DNA from: Dinoroseobacter sp034111085
GTDB taxonomy: Bacteria; Pseudomonadota; Alphaproteobacteria; Rhodobacterales; Rhodobacteraceae
Reading direction: 5' to 3'
Length of the DNA: 64,000 bases
NCBI GenBank assembly: GCA_034111085.1
Contig: JAWUXZ010000020.1
Span: 19,632 to 83,631, forward strand
Each line of letters begins with the position of its first letter. Position 1 is the first letter of the stretch. Below, piece by piece: positions 34,707 through 43,264 of this stretch. Position numbers and translations under genes: made by a program. The notes beneath the pieces are model-generated. The model saw only the letters and a program-made list of their open reading frames with translations. It searched no databases and had not been told where the DNA came from.

Positions 34707-36389
34707 CTATTCGGCAGGCTGAGCACCCATTTCGTCATGGGTTACGGGAAGACCCTGCTTTTCACGACGGCCATCACGCCAGATCGCTTTCAGCAAGGAA
34801 ATCCCCATCAGCACCATCACGAGGCTGAAGGGCAGTGCACCGATCACCATCGCGGTCTGAATGGCCCCAAGGCCGCCCGCCACAATTAACGCACCAACAA
34901 CCAACGCCAGTGCCGCACCCCAGAACAGGATATGCGGACGCGCCTTCGGGCCTTCGTCTCCACCCGCGTTGATCGTATTGATGATCAAGACAGCCGAGTC
35001 AGCCGAAGTTACGAGGTAGGTCAAAAGCAAGACCACCACGATCAGCGACATAACCCACGCCATAGTCTCGCTCAGGATCACAGCGATCGTCGCAAAGAGC
35101 TGATCGGAAGCAGGCGCATCAAAGATTGCACCCTGAGCCACGCCGCTCAGTTCAAGATCAATCGCCGTGCCGCCAACGATGGCAAACCAGACGAAACACA
35201 TGATCGACGGGATCACCAAAGCGCCCAGCACATACTCACGGATCGTGCGACCCTTAGAGATACGCGCAAGGAACACGCCCACAAACGGTGCAAACGCGAT
35301 CCACCAAGCCCAGTAGAAGATGGACCAGCTACCCTGCCAGCCAGAGAGTTGTGACGCCTCAGACCCTTCGACGCCGTCACTGACCCAGACAGTCATGATG
35401 TTGCCGGGGATAGAGATGATGTAGTCAAACATGCCCACGAACAGGGTCGACAGACCAAAGAAGGTCGATCCGAATATGAGGAAGAACGCCAGCAGGAAGA
35501 AGCTGAGGCCCATGTTTATGTTCGACAGCCACTTGATGCCTTTGCCAACGCCGGACAGCGCCGACAACGTAGACGCGCCCATAATGACGATCAAAGCCAC
35601 AATAATCGCGAGAGTGGACGTCTTCTGCCCACCATCAGCTGTTGCAGTGTAAAGCCAATCGCCAACGCCGATGCGCGACAGACCTGCCACGAACTGCTCA
35701 ACGCCGAAGCCAAGGGTTTGCGAAACACCCAGCACGGTCGCAACCACGGCCACGATATCGACGATGTGACCCACTGGACCGGACAAGGACTTGCCGAAAA
35801 TCGGGGCAAGGGCGGACCGGATCGTCAAAGGCAAGCCGCGACGGTACGAAAAATAGGCCAAAGACAGACCCACAATCGCGTAGGACGCCCAAGCAGCGAG
35901 CCCCCAATGCGTGAACGACCACACATAGGCCGCGCGCACGTTGTCCGCGTCGCCCCCAGTTGTGAGGCCTTGGATCACGTTGGGGTTGGTCTGCAAGTGA
36001 TAGATCGGCTCAGCCGTTGCAAAGGTCAGCATACCAATACCGATACCGGCCCCGAACATCATCGAGAACCACGAGAAATTGGAAAACTCCGGCTTGTCAT
36101 CGGGCAAGCCCAGTTTCAGCCGTCCCGCAGCTGGCCATAGCGCCAGCACAAGGCAAAGCACGACATAAAAGGCCATCGCGTAGACATACCAGTAGTTGAA
36201 GCTGGAAAGGATGAAGCTGTTCATCGCGCCAAGAACCGTGCCCGCCTGTTCTGGGAACCCAACGGCCCAGACAATCAGCGCACCCACGAGAATCTTGGCG
36301 GTGATGGTAACATCTTTGGTGAAGCCTTTGTAAAAACCGCTTTCGGCGGTCTTAATAGGTAGCTCCGTTAATGGTGGTTTAATCGACAT
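34707..36389 (-). CDS. BCCT family betaine/carnitine/choline transporter
   Basis: 560 aa with twelve hydrophobic helices and short hydrophilic tails. Family motifs are FSMMFGAGIGIGMLTFATAE, the aromatic-rich FYWAWWIAFAPFVG and ARISKGRTIREY. In characterised BCCT carriers the third aromatic-box position after WW is Trp (WWxxW); here it is Phe (WWIAF), which may alter ligand choice. Sodium- or proton-coupled uptake of a quaternary ammonium compound across the inner membrane is the family role. It is convergent with the mttB-like gene. The ATG follows GGGAGGGGG. Confidence 0.92.
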   Translation of the reverse strand: MSIKPPLTELPIKTAESGFYKGFTKDVTITAKILVGALIVWAVGFPEQAGTVLGAMNSFILSSFNYWYVYAMAFYVVLCLVLALWPAAGRLKLGLPDDKPEFSNFSWFSMMFGAGIGIGMLTFATAEPIYHLQTNPNVIQGLTTGGDADNVRAAYVWSFTHWGLAAWASYAIVGLSLAYFSYRRGLPLTIRSALAPIFGKSLSGPVGHIVDIVAVVATVLGVSQTLGFGVEQFVAGLSRIGVGDWLYTATADGGQKTSTLAIIVALIVIMGASTLSALSGVGKGIKWLSNINMGLSFFLLAFFLIFGSTFFGLSTLFVGMFDYIISIPGNIMTVWVSDGVEGSEASQLSGWQGSWSIFYWAWWIAFAPFVGVFLARISKGRTIREYVLGALVIPSIMCFVWFAIVGGTAIDLELSGVAQGAIFDAPASDQLFATIAVILSETMAWVMSLIVVVLLLTYLVTSADSAVLIINTINAGGDEGPKARPHILFWGAALALVVGALIVAGGLGAIQTAMVIGALPFSLVMVLMGISLLKAIWRDGRREKQGLPVTHDEMGAQPAE

Positions 36390-36515
36390 TCTGTCCCCCT
36401 CCCTCGGGGCTGAGCGGTTTTATTTCCGCTCTGTTCTGGTGGCTTTTCCACCTTGGTCCGGACTGCGCGTCCCACCTCTTTCAGATGGTTTTTTCGTCTG
36501 CGCATCCTCTCAACC
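36390..36515 (-). ncRNA. candidate structured leader upstream of the BCCT gene
   Basis: The 126 bases before the BCCT start can fold into several stems: GGATGCGC pairing with GCGCAGTCC (one bulge), CAGACG...CATCTG with an A-rich loop, GGTGG-AAAA-GCCACC, and GAGCGG...CCGCTC just before the ribosome site. The A-rich loops and nearness of the last stem to GGGAGG could allow translation control. It does not match a glycine or SAM riboswitch that I can recognise. No alignment was possible, so this is a structure seen by eye only. Confidence 0.35.
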
Positions 36516-36550
36516 AAAATAAGATCAATTTGACGCTCTATTAACAGTAA

Positions 36551-36562
36551 GCGAAATTTCGC
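36551..36562. promoter_or_regulatory. perfect 12-base palindrome
   Basis: GCGAAATTTCGC lies in the divergent spacer between the BCCT and oxidoreductase genes. It may be an operator for either promoter. No matching regulator is evident nearby. Confidence 0.4.
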
Positions 36563-36746
36563 GCATCGCCAACCCTAAGCCGGCGCCAGTCTTTTAACGG
36601 GCGTTAGGCGACACATCCGGGCAGTTTTCGACACGGACCACCTGTTTGTTCACGACGGAACGGCGGGTTTGGGTCCATTCCCCCTCGCCTTCCCACACCT
36701 GCGCCGCCATGTTGCAGACAGCAATTTCCAGCGCCGGAGCGACCCC

Positions 36747-37829
36747 ATGACAATTCCCTCAACAATGACCGCGATGGTGACGATGGGGCATGGCGGCCCT
36801 GAAAAGATGGAACTTCACCATGACTGGCCTGTCCCGCATCCCGCGCCGGGCGAGGTGCTGGTCCGCGTTGGGGCCTGCGGGCTGAACAACACAGACGTAA
36901 ACACCCGCGTTGGATGGTATTCCAAGGCGGTGACCCAAGCCACCAGCGGTGACGGGTTCGACACCGATAGCGACGAAGATCCGTCATGGGGTGCGGCCCC
37001 CATCGGTTTCCCTCGCATCCAAGGCGCAGATGTGTGCGGTCAGATCGTGGCCGTGGGAGCAGGCGTAGATGCCGGGCGTACCGGCCAGCGCATTATCGGC
37101 GACACTTGGCTACGCGATGCGGATGATCCGGGCGATATAAACAAGACCGGCTATCTCGGGTCCGAGCGTGACGGCGGCTTTGCCCAGTTCACGACGATGC
37201 CGTCGGTCAATGCGATTGCGATCACCTCAACCTTGTCAGATGCCGAGTTGGCGACTTTTTCATGCTCGTCTTCGACCGCTGAAGGGATGCTCGTGCGCGC
37301 GGGCGTCACTGGCGCTGATACGGTGCTGGTGCCGGGAGCCTCGGGCGGGGTTGGCAGCGCGTTGGTGCAATTGGCCAAGCGGCGCGGGGCGCGAGTGATC
37401 GCATTGGCGTCCGAGGCCAAACATGCCGATGTGCTTGCACTCGGGGCCGACCGGGTATTGCCGCGCGCACCTGAAGACCTGCGAGCCGCTTTGGGCGACG
37501 AGAAGATAACCGTTCTCGCAGATGTTGTCGGCGGAGAGTATTGGCCAACACTGCTAGAGATAATTGAGCGCGGCGGGCGGCTGACCACCTCAGGCGCAAT
37601 TGCCGGACCTATTGTGGCACTCGATTTGCGCACGCTGTATTTGCGCGACCTGACCTTCACCGGATCAACCGTAATCGCCCCAGAGGTGTTCCAAAACCTC
37701 GTGCGTTATATAGAGGCCGGCGAAATCCGCCCCGCGCTGGCTGCCACTTATCCGCTGGCCGAGCTGCACGCCGCGCAAACCGTGTTCATCGACAAGAAAC
37801 ACACCGGTAATATCGTCGTTGTGCCGTGA
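36747..37829 (+). CDS. zinc-independent alcohol dehydrogenase / quinone oxidoreductase (MDR family)
   Basis: 360 aa from ATG 36747; the frame opens at 36669. N-terminal GroES-like domain (VLVRVGACGLNNTDVNTR) and a Rossmann domain with VLVPGASGGVGSALVQLAK and LGADRVLP. The usual catalytic Cys/His zinc set is not apparent, so it is likely an NADPH:quinone or enone reductase. The insert between GRPxx and AAPIGFPRIQGADVCGQIVAV contains an acidic stretch. It is followed by an overlapping DUF1801 gene. Confidence 0.85.
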   Translation: MTIPSTMTAMVTMGHGGPEKMELHHDWPVPHPAPGEVLVRVGACGLNNTDVNTRVGWYSKAVTQATSGDGFDTDSDEDPSWGAAPIGFPRIQGADVCGQIVAVGAGVDAGRTGQRIIGDTWLRDADDPGDINKTGYLGSERDGGFAQFTTMPSVNAIAITSTLSDAELATFSCSSSTAEGMLVRAGVTGADTVLVPGASGGVGSALVQLAKRRGARVIALASEAKHADVLALGADRVLPRAPEDLRAALGDEKITVLADVVGGEYWPTLLEIIERGGRLTTSGAIAGPIVALDLRTLYLRDLTFTGSTVIAPEVFQNLVRYIEAGEIRPALAATYPLAELHAAQTVFIDKKHTGNIVVVP

Positions 37830-38203
37830 TTGCAGCCGTCCTTGCGGGCTATCCTGAGGCAGCGCGCGCACAAGCAAATCGGCTCGCCACCCTGATCCGT
37901 CATGAAGCCGCGCGCATAGATGTCGGCCCGCTGACCGAGACCCTCAAATGGGGCGAGCCTGCGTTTCTGACCGAGGCGACAAAATCCGGCACCACGATCC
38001 GCATGGCGTGGAAGCCCAAAGCGCCGGACGTTCTGCAGATGCTCGTTGGGTGCCAAACAAGCCTCGTTGATACGTGGCGCGACCGATTTCCCGAGCTGCG
38101 CTATGCAGGCAACCGCGCGGTTTTACTGGCGCTCGATGCGCCCTTGCCCGAGGATGCGGTGCGGTCGTGCATCGCGCTCGCCCTCACCTACCACCGGCGC
38201 TAA
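37826..38203 (+). CDS. DUF1801 domain protein
   Basis: 125 aa starting with GTG that overlaps the previous stop (GTGA). The sequence shows ETLKWGEPAFLT and TIRMAWKPKAP, conserved parts of the DUF1801 (YdhG-like) fold. No enzymatic function is known for the family; some are iron-sulfur or frataxin-like in structure. It ends within the 3' end of the convergent AbrB gene. Confidence 0.75.
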   Translation: MIAAVLAGYPEAARAQANRLATLIRHEAARIDVGPLTETLKWGEPAFLTEATKSGTTIRMAWKPKAPDVLQMLVGCQTSLVDTWRDRFPELRYAGNRAVLLALDAPLPEDAVRSCIALALTYHRR

Positions 38204-39221
38204 TGCGCGCCATCAACACTGGCACCAACACCGACAGGATCGCCAAACGAATAACGTGATGCGTCGCCACAAAAGTCGGGTCTAGGCCCAGTTGAACGGC
38301 AATCGCGGCCATTGCCTCTACTCCGCCGGGCGCGAAGGCCACGATCAGCAGCGCGGGCGAGACGCCAAGCACGCCAAATGCCAAACCCACACCGATCGCC
38401 GCGCAGATCACCGTGATCGCCGTGACCGCACACCCCGCCGCCAGCACCTTGCGCAGCGCGCCTAAATCTTGGCCAGAGAACCTGCTGCCGATCAGCGCGC
38501 CCATCATCAGAAATGCAGCCGTGATCAGCGGGTCGGGCAAGCGTCCCGGCGTCAGCCCCGCGACATGGCCGACCGCGCTGAAAATCATGCCGCCCAGTAA
38601 GAAAGCTGCAGGCACATTCAGGCGGGTGAAAACCACGCTCAGAACCAGCGCGCCTGCGACCAAGATAGCGCCTGCCTGCACCCCCATGATCTCGGACGGC
38701 AACACTTGCAGGCCGGTTGCGCCAAAGATCCGCTCGACCAGCAAGGGCAGTGCGAGGGTCATGAAAAGCACGCGAATGCTCTGGATCATGCCGACGACGG
38801 GGGTGTTTGCGCCCTTGTCGAGCGCAATGCTGAGCACAAAGCTCAGATGTCCGGGGGTCGAGGCGAGCGTTGCAGTGGTGCGGTCATAGCCAAACGCGCG
38901 CTCCATCAGATTGCGGCTAGCGATAAGCGCGACCAGCAAAGCCACCGCCATGATCGCAAGGCTCAGGGGCCATGTTGCTATGCCCGCAAGCGCCTCGCGG
39001 GTAACTCCGGTCCCGATGTTGATGCCGAGCGCGATAAAGCAGGTGTTGCGCAGCCAGACAGGGATCACCACGTGCAGGCCCAACAGACCCGCGACCGAGA
39101 CTGCCGCCGCCGATCCAGTTAAGGGTGCCGCCGGAAACCCAATCAGCCAAAACAGGCCTGCGCCCAGTGCGGCCACCAATGCGGTAAGCGCGATTGACCG
39201 CGCGGTCTCAATCGCCGTCAT
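38184..39221 (-). CDS. AbrB family membrane transporter
   Basis: 345 aa from ATG 39221; the frame opens at 39350, but that part lies in the lyase gene. Ten or so hydrophobic helices, with repeated motifs (LGINIGTGVTREAL, FAPGGVEAMAAIAVQLG) in each half of the protein. The family name comes from misannotated ammonia monooxygenase regulators; members are putative membrane permeases. It is the last gene of the Tct/CoA-transferase/lyase operon and overlaps the lyase gene by 14 bases, so it may move a product or counter-ion. Confidence 0.8.
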   Translation of the reverse strand: MTAIETARSIALTALVAALGAGLFWLIGFPAAPLTGSAAAVSVAGLLGLHVVIPVWLRNTCFIALGINIGTGVTREALAGIATWPLSLAIMAVALLVALIASRNLMERAFGYDRTTATLASTPGHLSFVLSIALDKGANTPVVGMIQSIRVLFMTLALPLLVERIFGATGLQVLPSEIMGVQAGAILVAGALVLSVVFTRLNVPAAFLLGGMIFSAVGHVAGLTPGRLPDPLITAAFLMMGALIGSRFSGQDLGALRKVLAAGCAVTAITVICAAIGVGLAFGVLGVSPALLIVAFAPGGVEAMAAIAVQLGLDPTFVATHHVIRLAILSVLVPVLMARISAGGR

Positions 39222-39975
39222 AGGTCCATCTATAGTTGGGCGGCGTCGGTCCCTTGTTGCGCCCGCCTTGTTCTGTCTGCTCCCACGCATGGGCCAGTAT
39301 CCCGACCGAGCGTGACAGGCAAAAAAGGCCGCGTGCCAGCGGTGGTGCAAAGCCCAATTCGGCGTAGATCACAGCTGTGGCCCCGTCGATATTCATTGGA
39401 AGCGGCGTGCCCTTGCGCGCGCTGATCTCGGCCTCGATTGCCTCGCCGATCTCGGCAAAGCGCCCGTGGCAGATGCCAGCTTCCGCCGCCTCGCGCACAA
39501 GCGCCATCAAGCGCGGCGCACGTGGGTCGACAGGCTTGTGAAAGCGGTGGCCAAAGCCGGGGATGATTTTTCCGCGGGTCTCGCTCCAAGCGTCCAGCGC
39601 GTCCGGTAGCTTTCCGTCAAAGGCCGCTATGTGGTGATACAATTCCACCGCTTGCTCGCCCGCCCCGCCATGGACATCGCCCAGCATGTTGACAGCACTC
39701 GCCATCGCATTGTTCAGGGGCAATCCGCAGGTCACAGCCATGCGCGCGGCCGCAATGCTTGGGGCTTGCGGGCCGTGATCGACCGCCGAGACCAATGCCG
39801 CCTCAAACAACCGTGCTTGGCCGTCGCTGGGCACATCACCGCGCAGCATCAGCCAGATCATTTGCGGGAACGACACGTTGCCGATCAGGTCTTGGATGGG
39901 GTGGCCGCGCAGCGAAATCTTGCCCGGCTCCATCTCGATAATCGAGGTGCGCCACCAGTCCGATACATCACTCAA
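39208..39975 (-). CDS. citryl-CoA lyase / citrate synthase-like protein
   Basis: 255 aa, much shorter than citrate synthase (about 430). Key residues of that fold are present: DHGPQAPS, the His loop GDVHGGAGE, the oxaloacetate-binding PGFGHRFHKPVDPRA and the acid in NIDGATAVIYAELGF. Short citrate-synthase relatives act as citryl-CoA lyases that split citryl-CoA or similar esters into acetyl-CoA and an oxo acid. A CoA-transferase gene overlaps its start (ATGA) and would make the CoA ester, so the pair are functionally linked. Confidence 0.8.
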   Translation of the reverse strand: MSDVSDWWRTSIIEMEPGKISLRGHPIQDLIGNVSFPQMIWLMLRGDVPSDGQARLFEAALVSAVDHGPQAPSIAAARMAVTCGLPLNNAMASAVNMLGDVHGGAGEQAVELYHHIAAFDGKLPDALDAWSETRGKIIPGFGHRFHKPVDPRAPRLMALVREAAEAGICHGRFAEIGEAIEAEISARKGTPLPMNIDGATAVIYAELGFAPPLARGLFCLSRSVGILAHAWEQTEQGGRNKGPTPPNYRWTYDGD

Positions 39976-41156
39976 ATCACGCCCTCCGCTTGCAAGTTTG
40001 CCAGCGCATCCTCGTCCACACCTAGGCTTGCGTAAATGCGCGCATTGTCTTGGCCCAGCTCCGGTGGCGCGGTCGCCGCTTTCGGACGGGTGCCGTCGAT
40101 AATAACCGGGGCGGCCAGCAATTCCAGATCGCCGTAGCTCGCCAGCAATTCGCGGTCGCGCACCTGCGGCTCAGATAAGATATCGCCAACGCTGAGCACA
40201 GGCCCCGTGGGCACCCCAAGCGCGGACAGTGCTTGCACCCAATGGGCGGCTGTCTTCGTCTTCAAGGACGTTTCCAACGCGGCCCGCAGCGCATGGCGAT
40301 TGCGTTTGCGGTCCTCGCGAGTGGCGTAGTCCGGGTCACTCAGCAAGTCATTGCGCCCCAAGTGCTGCGCCAGCGCCTGCCATTGCACGTCGCGGTTGGC
40401 GGCGATGTTGATCGGTTTGTCCGCCGTCGCAAACGTGCCCGATGGGGCGGAGGTGAAATTCTCGTTGCCCTGCGGTTTTGGGTCAACGCCCCCGATCAGG
40501 TGGTTCGACACAACCCAGCCCATCGACGACAACACCGCGTCGGTCATCGACACATCAAGGAATGCCCCGCGCGGCGACGCGTTCAGCGCTGAGGCAATCG
40601 CGAACGCCGCCGTCATACCGCCCATCGTATCGGCAAGCGGATAGCCAACACGCAGGGGTGCGCTTTGTGCATCGCCGGTCACGCTCATCACACCCGACAC
40701 GCCTTGCACGATCTGGTCGTAAGCCGGGTTGTCCTTCCAAGGGCCGTCTTGTCCAAAGCCCGAGATTGCGCAGTAGATCAGCGCTGGATTGACGTCGCGC
40801 AGCACTTCATATCCCACCCCCAAGCGGTCCATCACGCCGGGGCGGTAGTTCTCGACCACCACATCGGCCCCCGCCACCATGCGCTTGAGCAGGTCTTTGC
40901 CAGCATTTGCCTTCAAATTCAGCGTCACCGATGCTTTGCCGGCATTCTGCGCCAGAAAGCTGATGCCCATATTGGCGGCGGATCTGACCGGATCAGCGCC
41001 CAGCTGACGCGCCAAATCACCGGAACCGGGGCGCTCAACCTTCACGACCTCAGCCCCCATCAGGGCCAGTTGGTAACACGCGTAAGGCCCCGCCAGCACA
41101 TTCGTCAGATCGAGAACGCGGACCCCCGAGAGGGGGCCAGCAGTCTTAGTCACCAT
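39972..41156 (-). CDS. family III CoA-transferase (CaiB/BaiF type)
   Basis: 394 aa from ATG 41156. The catalytic Asp lies in PAYDQIVQGVSGVM, and the leading segment GVRVLDLTNVLAGPYACYQL with DVVVENYRPGVMDRLG is classical for formyl-CoA/crotonobetainyl-CoA transferases. These pass CoA from a donor such as succinyl-CoA to an acid. The transport genes just upstream and the lyase just downstream suggest activation of a tricarboxylate or citramalate-like acid. Confidence 0.9.
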   Translation of the reverse strand: MVTKTAGPLSGVRVLDLTNVLAGPYACYQLALMGAEVVKVERPGSGDLARQLGADPVRSAANMGISFLAQNAGKASVTLNLKANAGKDLLKRMVAGADVVVENYRPGVMDRLGVGYEVLRDVNPALIYCAISGFGQDGPWKDNPAYDQIVQGVSGVMSVTGDAQSAPLRVGYPLADTMGGMTAAFAIASALNASPRGAFLDVSMTDAVLSSMGWVVSNHLIGGVDPKPQGNENFTSAPSGTFATADKPINIAANRDVQWQALAQHLGRNDLLSDPDYATREDRKRNRHALRAALETSLKTKTAAHWVQALSALGVPTGPVLSVGDILSEPQVRDRELLASYGDLELLAAPVIIDGTRPKAATAPPELGQDNARIYASLGVDEDALANLQAEGVI

Positions 41157-42663
41157 CTGCCACGCCTTGTTGGCGCAGACGTGCACGGCGCGCGCGGTAG
41201 CTCGGCAAGATCACGAGGAACGCCGCAATCACCAGCAAACCCATGGTCATGGGCCGCTCAAGGACGAAACCGAAGCCGTCATAAAGCTGCATGGAGCGTG
41301 AGAAGTTGTTCTCTAGCATCGAGCCAAGAATGAACCCGATCAGCAGCGGCGCAAGTGGGTAATCCGCGAACTTCAGGATCGTCGCAGCAACCCCGAGACC
41401 CACAAGGATCAACAACTCCGTCGCGTTGTTCTGCCCGATATAGGCCCCCATCAGCGTGAAAAACAGGATGAATGGGATCAGATAGGTGCGCGGCACCAAC
41501 AGCACTTTAGCAATATAAGGGATCAACGGCAGGTTCAGGATCAACAGAACCACGTTGCCCAGATACATTGAGATAATCACCGACCAGAAAATCTCAGGCT
41601 GGTCGATCATCAAGCGCGGGCCGGGGGTGACGTTCAGCGCAATCAGCGCGCCAAGCAAGATTGCCGTGGTGCCAGAGCCCGGAATGCCCAGCGTCAAAAG
41701 GGGCACGAACGAGCCTGTGCAGGCCGCGTTATTGGCGCTCTCAGGTGCAGCGAGGCCCTTCAGCGAGCCTTTTCCGAACATATCTTGGTCGGCTTTCGGT
41801 GCGATGTTGCGCTCTACCGCGTAGCCTAGGAAGCTGGCAATCGTAGCGCCCGCACCCGGCAAAACGCCGATCAGGAAGCCCTGCACCGATTGGCGGCCAA
41901 TGACCGGAGCGATGGAAAGCGCCTCCGCCCGTGTGATGCGCAGATCCTTGATCTCGCTCGTTGCGCCTTCGGTCTTGGACCGGCTCGGATCGAGCACCAG
42001 ATACAGCGCTTCAGGCAACGCAAACATCGCCATCGCCAGCGTGATAAAGCCGATGCCCGATTGCAGGTCCATCACGCCCATGGTGAAGCGCGGCAGGTTG
42101 AACAAAGCGCCCTCGCCGATCGTTGCCAGCATCAAACCGCACAAGGTCATCAGCAGCGCCTTGCCGACTTGGCCCGTGCCCGCGAAGGCCGCGATGGCCG
42201 ACAGACCCACGACCATCAGCGCGAAATACTCAGCCGAGTGGAACAGCAACGCGACCGAGGCCAGCATTGGCGCAAAAATCATCAACAAGATTGCGCCAAT
42301 GGTGCCGCCAGCAAAACTCGCAATAGCAGCCACAGTCAGCGCTTTGCCCGCCTTGCCTTGGCGCGTCAGCGGATAGCCGTCAAAGCTTGAAGCCACGGTG
42401 GAGGCAACGCCCGGCGCATTGATCAGGATTGACGAGGTCGACCCGCCAAAGATCGCGCCATAATAGACGCCCGCCAGAAGGATAATCGCGGCAGATGGAT
42501 CGCCCAAGGTAATGGCGACGGGGATCATGATGGCGATGATGCTCATGGGGCCGAGGCCCGGCAACATGCCAATGAACGTGCCGATCAGGCAACCGCCGAT
42601 TACCATGAGAATGTTGGTCACCGAGAAGGCCGTTGTCAGGCCAATCATAAGTCCTTCAAGCAT
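41146..42663 (-). CDS. tctA: tripartite tricarboxylate transporter large permease (TctA)
   Basis: 505 aa with eleven or twelve helices. The family segment GCLIGTFIGMLPGLGPMSIIAIMIP and the second repeat IGVLPGAGATIASFLGY are present, as is the ESANNAACTGSFVPLLTLGIPGS loop region typical of TctA. It forms the channel of the TTT system. Three bases separate it from tctB. Confidence 0.95.
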   Translation of the reverse strand: MLEGLMIGLTTAFSVTNILMVIGGCLIGTFIGMLPGLGPMSIIAIMIPVAITLGDPSAAIILLAGVYYGAIFGGSTSSILINAPGVASTVASSFDGYPLTRQGKAGKALTVAAIASFAGGTIGAILLMIFAPMLASVALLFHSAEYFALMVVGLSAIAAFAGTGQVGKALLMTLCGLMLATIGEGALFNLPRFTMGVMDLQSGIGFITLAMAMFALPEALYLVLDPSRSKTEGATSEIKDLRITRAEALSIAPVIGRQSVQGFLIGVLPGAGATIASFLGYAVERNIAPKADQDMFGKGSLKGLAAPESANNAACTGSFVPLLTLGIPGSGTTAILLGALIALNVTPGPRLMIDQPEIFWSVIISMYLGNVVLLILNLPLIPYIAKVLLVPRTYLIPFILFFTLMGAYIGQNNATELLILVGLGVAATILKFADYPLAPLLIGFILGSMLENNFSRSMQLYDGFGFVLERPMTMGLLVIAAFLVILPSYRARRARLRQQGVADGD

Positions 42664-42666
42664 GGT

Positions 42667-43155
42667 CTATGTCCCCAAAAAGAAGGGCCAAGGGCGCAGG
42701 AAGATGCCCAGAACCTCTTGTACCAGATACCAAATCGACCCGGCAGCAATAAGTGCCACAGGGATCAAAACGATGAACTTACGCTCGCCCAGCAACACCG
42801 CGCCGAAGATTAGAAAACCGCTCGTGGACAGCAGGAAACCCGCCGTGCGCAACATCAATGCGTATGCCACCATCAGCAGAAGAAGCATCACCGCTTGGCC
42901 GATTTTATAATCACCCAGACGCGTGTAATCGATGTCGCCTTCCTTTGGACCACCAGTGCCCTTCTCGAACCCTAGCAAGATGAGAAGGCAGCAGATGATC
43001 GCCAAAACCGACAGAATTTTGGGGAATGTAGAGGGCCAAACCGGGTTTCGGCGCATGAACGGTGCCATGCCTTGGTCCATAGTGAAAAAGGCCGTGTAGC
43101 CATAGACGAGGCAGATCATAAGAATGATCAGCGCGATCCAACGATCTAGCGCCAT
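42667..43155 (-). CDS. tctB: tripartite tricarboxylate transporter small permease (TctB)
   Basis: 162 aa with four hydrophobic segments, starting ALDRWIALIILMICLVYGY and containing FPKILSVLAIICCLLIL. Length and position before tctA match TctB. GAGAGGAG precedes the start. Confidence 0.9.
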   Translation of the reverse strand: MALDRWIALIILMICLVYGYTAFFTMDQGMAPFMRRNPVWPSTFPKILSVLAIICCLLILLGFEKGTGGPKEGDIDYTRLGDYKIGQAVMLLLLMVAYALMLRTAGFLLSTSGFLIFGAVLLGERKFIVLIPVALIAAGSIWYLVQEVLGIFLRPWPFFLGT

Positions 43156-43218
43156 GCTCCTCTCCCCCCTAAAATATGAAGTGCGGGGCCGTTTTAAGTT
43201 TGGCCCTCTGCAAAGTGA

Positions 43219-43240
43219 ACGCCCACACGAATGCGGGCGT
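43219..43240. other. intercistronic hairpin between tctC and tctB
   Basis: ACGCCC (43219-43224) and GGGCGT (43235-43240) form a six-pair stem with a ten-base loop in the 109 bases between tctC and tctB. On the minus strand no T-run follows, so partial termination or 3' protection of the tctC message is the likely effect. Confidence 0.5.
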
Positions 43241-43264
43241 CCTTTTGTCGTTGTGCAGCAGGGC

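Larger units (their letters stand above)
36390..36746. other. 357-base divergent region between BCCT and oxidoreductase genes
   Basis: Holds the structured leader (36390-36515), the perfect palindrome at 36551-36562 and AT-rich promoter-like bases around 36510-36545. Beyond that no gene is supported; the open frames there are shadows. Confidence 0.5.

Noticed and set aside
36390..36515. glycine riboswitch in the BCCT leader
   Set aside because: GGACAG and CTCAG are present near the ribosome site, but the conserved core GCCGAAGG and the paired aptamer layout are missing.
36604..36987. 127-aa open frame antisense to the oxidoreductase start
   Set aside because: Arg/Pro/Gly-rich translation typical of a shadow frame opposite GC-rich coding sequence.
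43219..43240. rho-independent terminator ending the tctC transcript
   Set aside because: On the minus strand no T-run follows the stem; the TTTT lies on the other side, so a full terminator is not supported.
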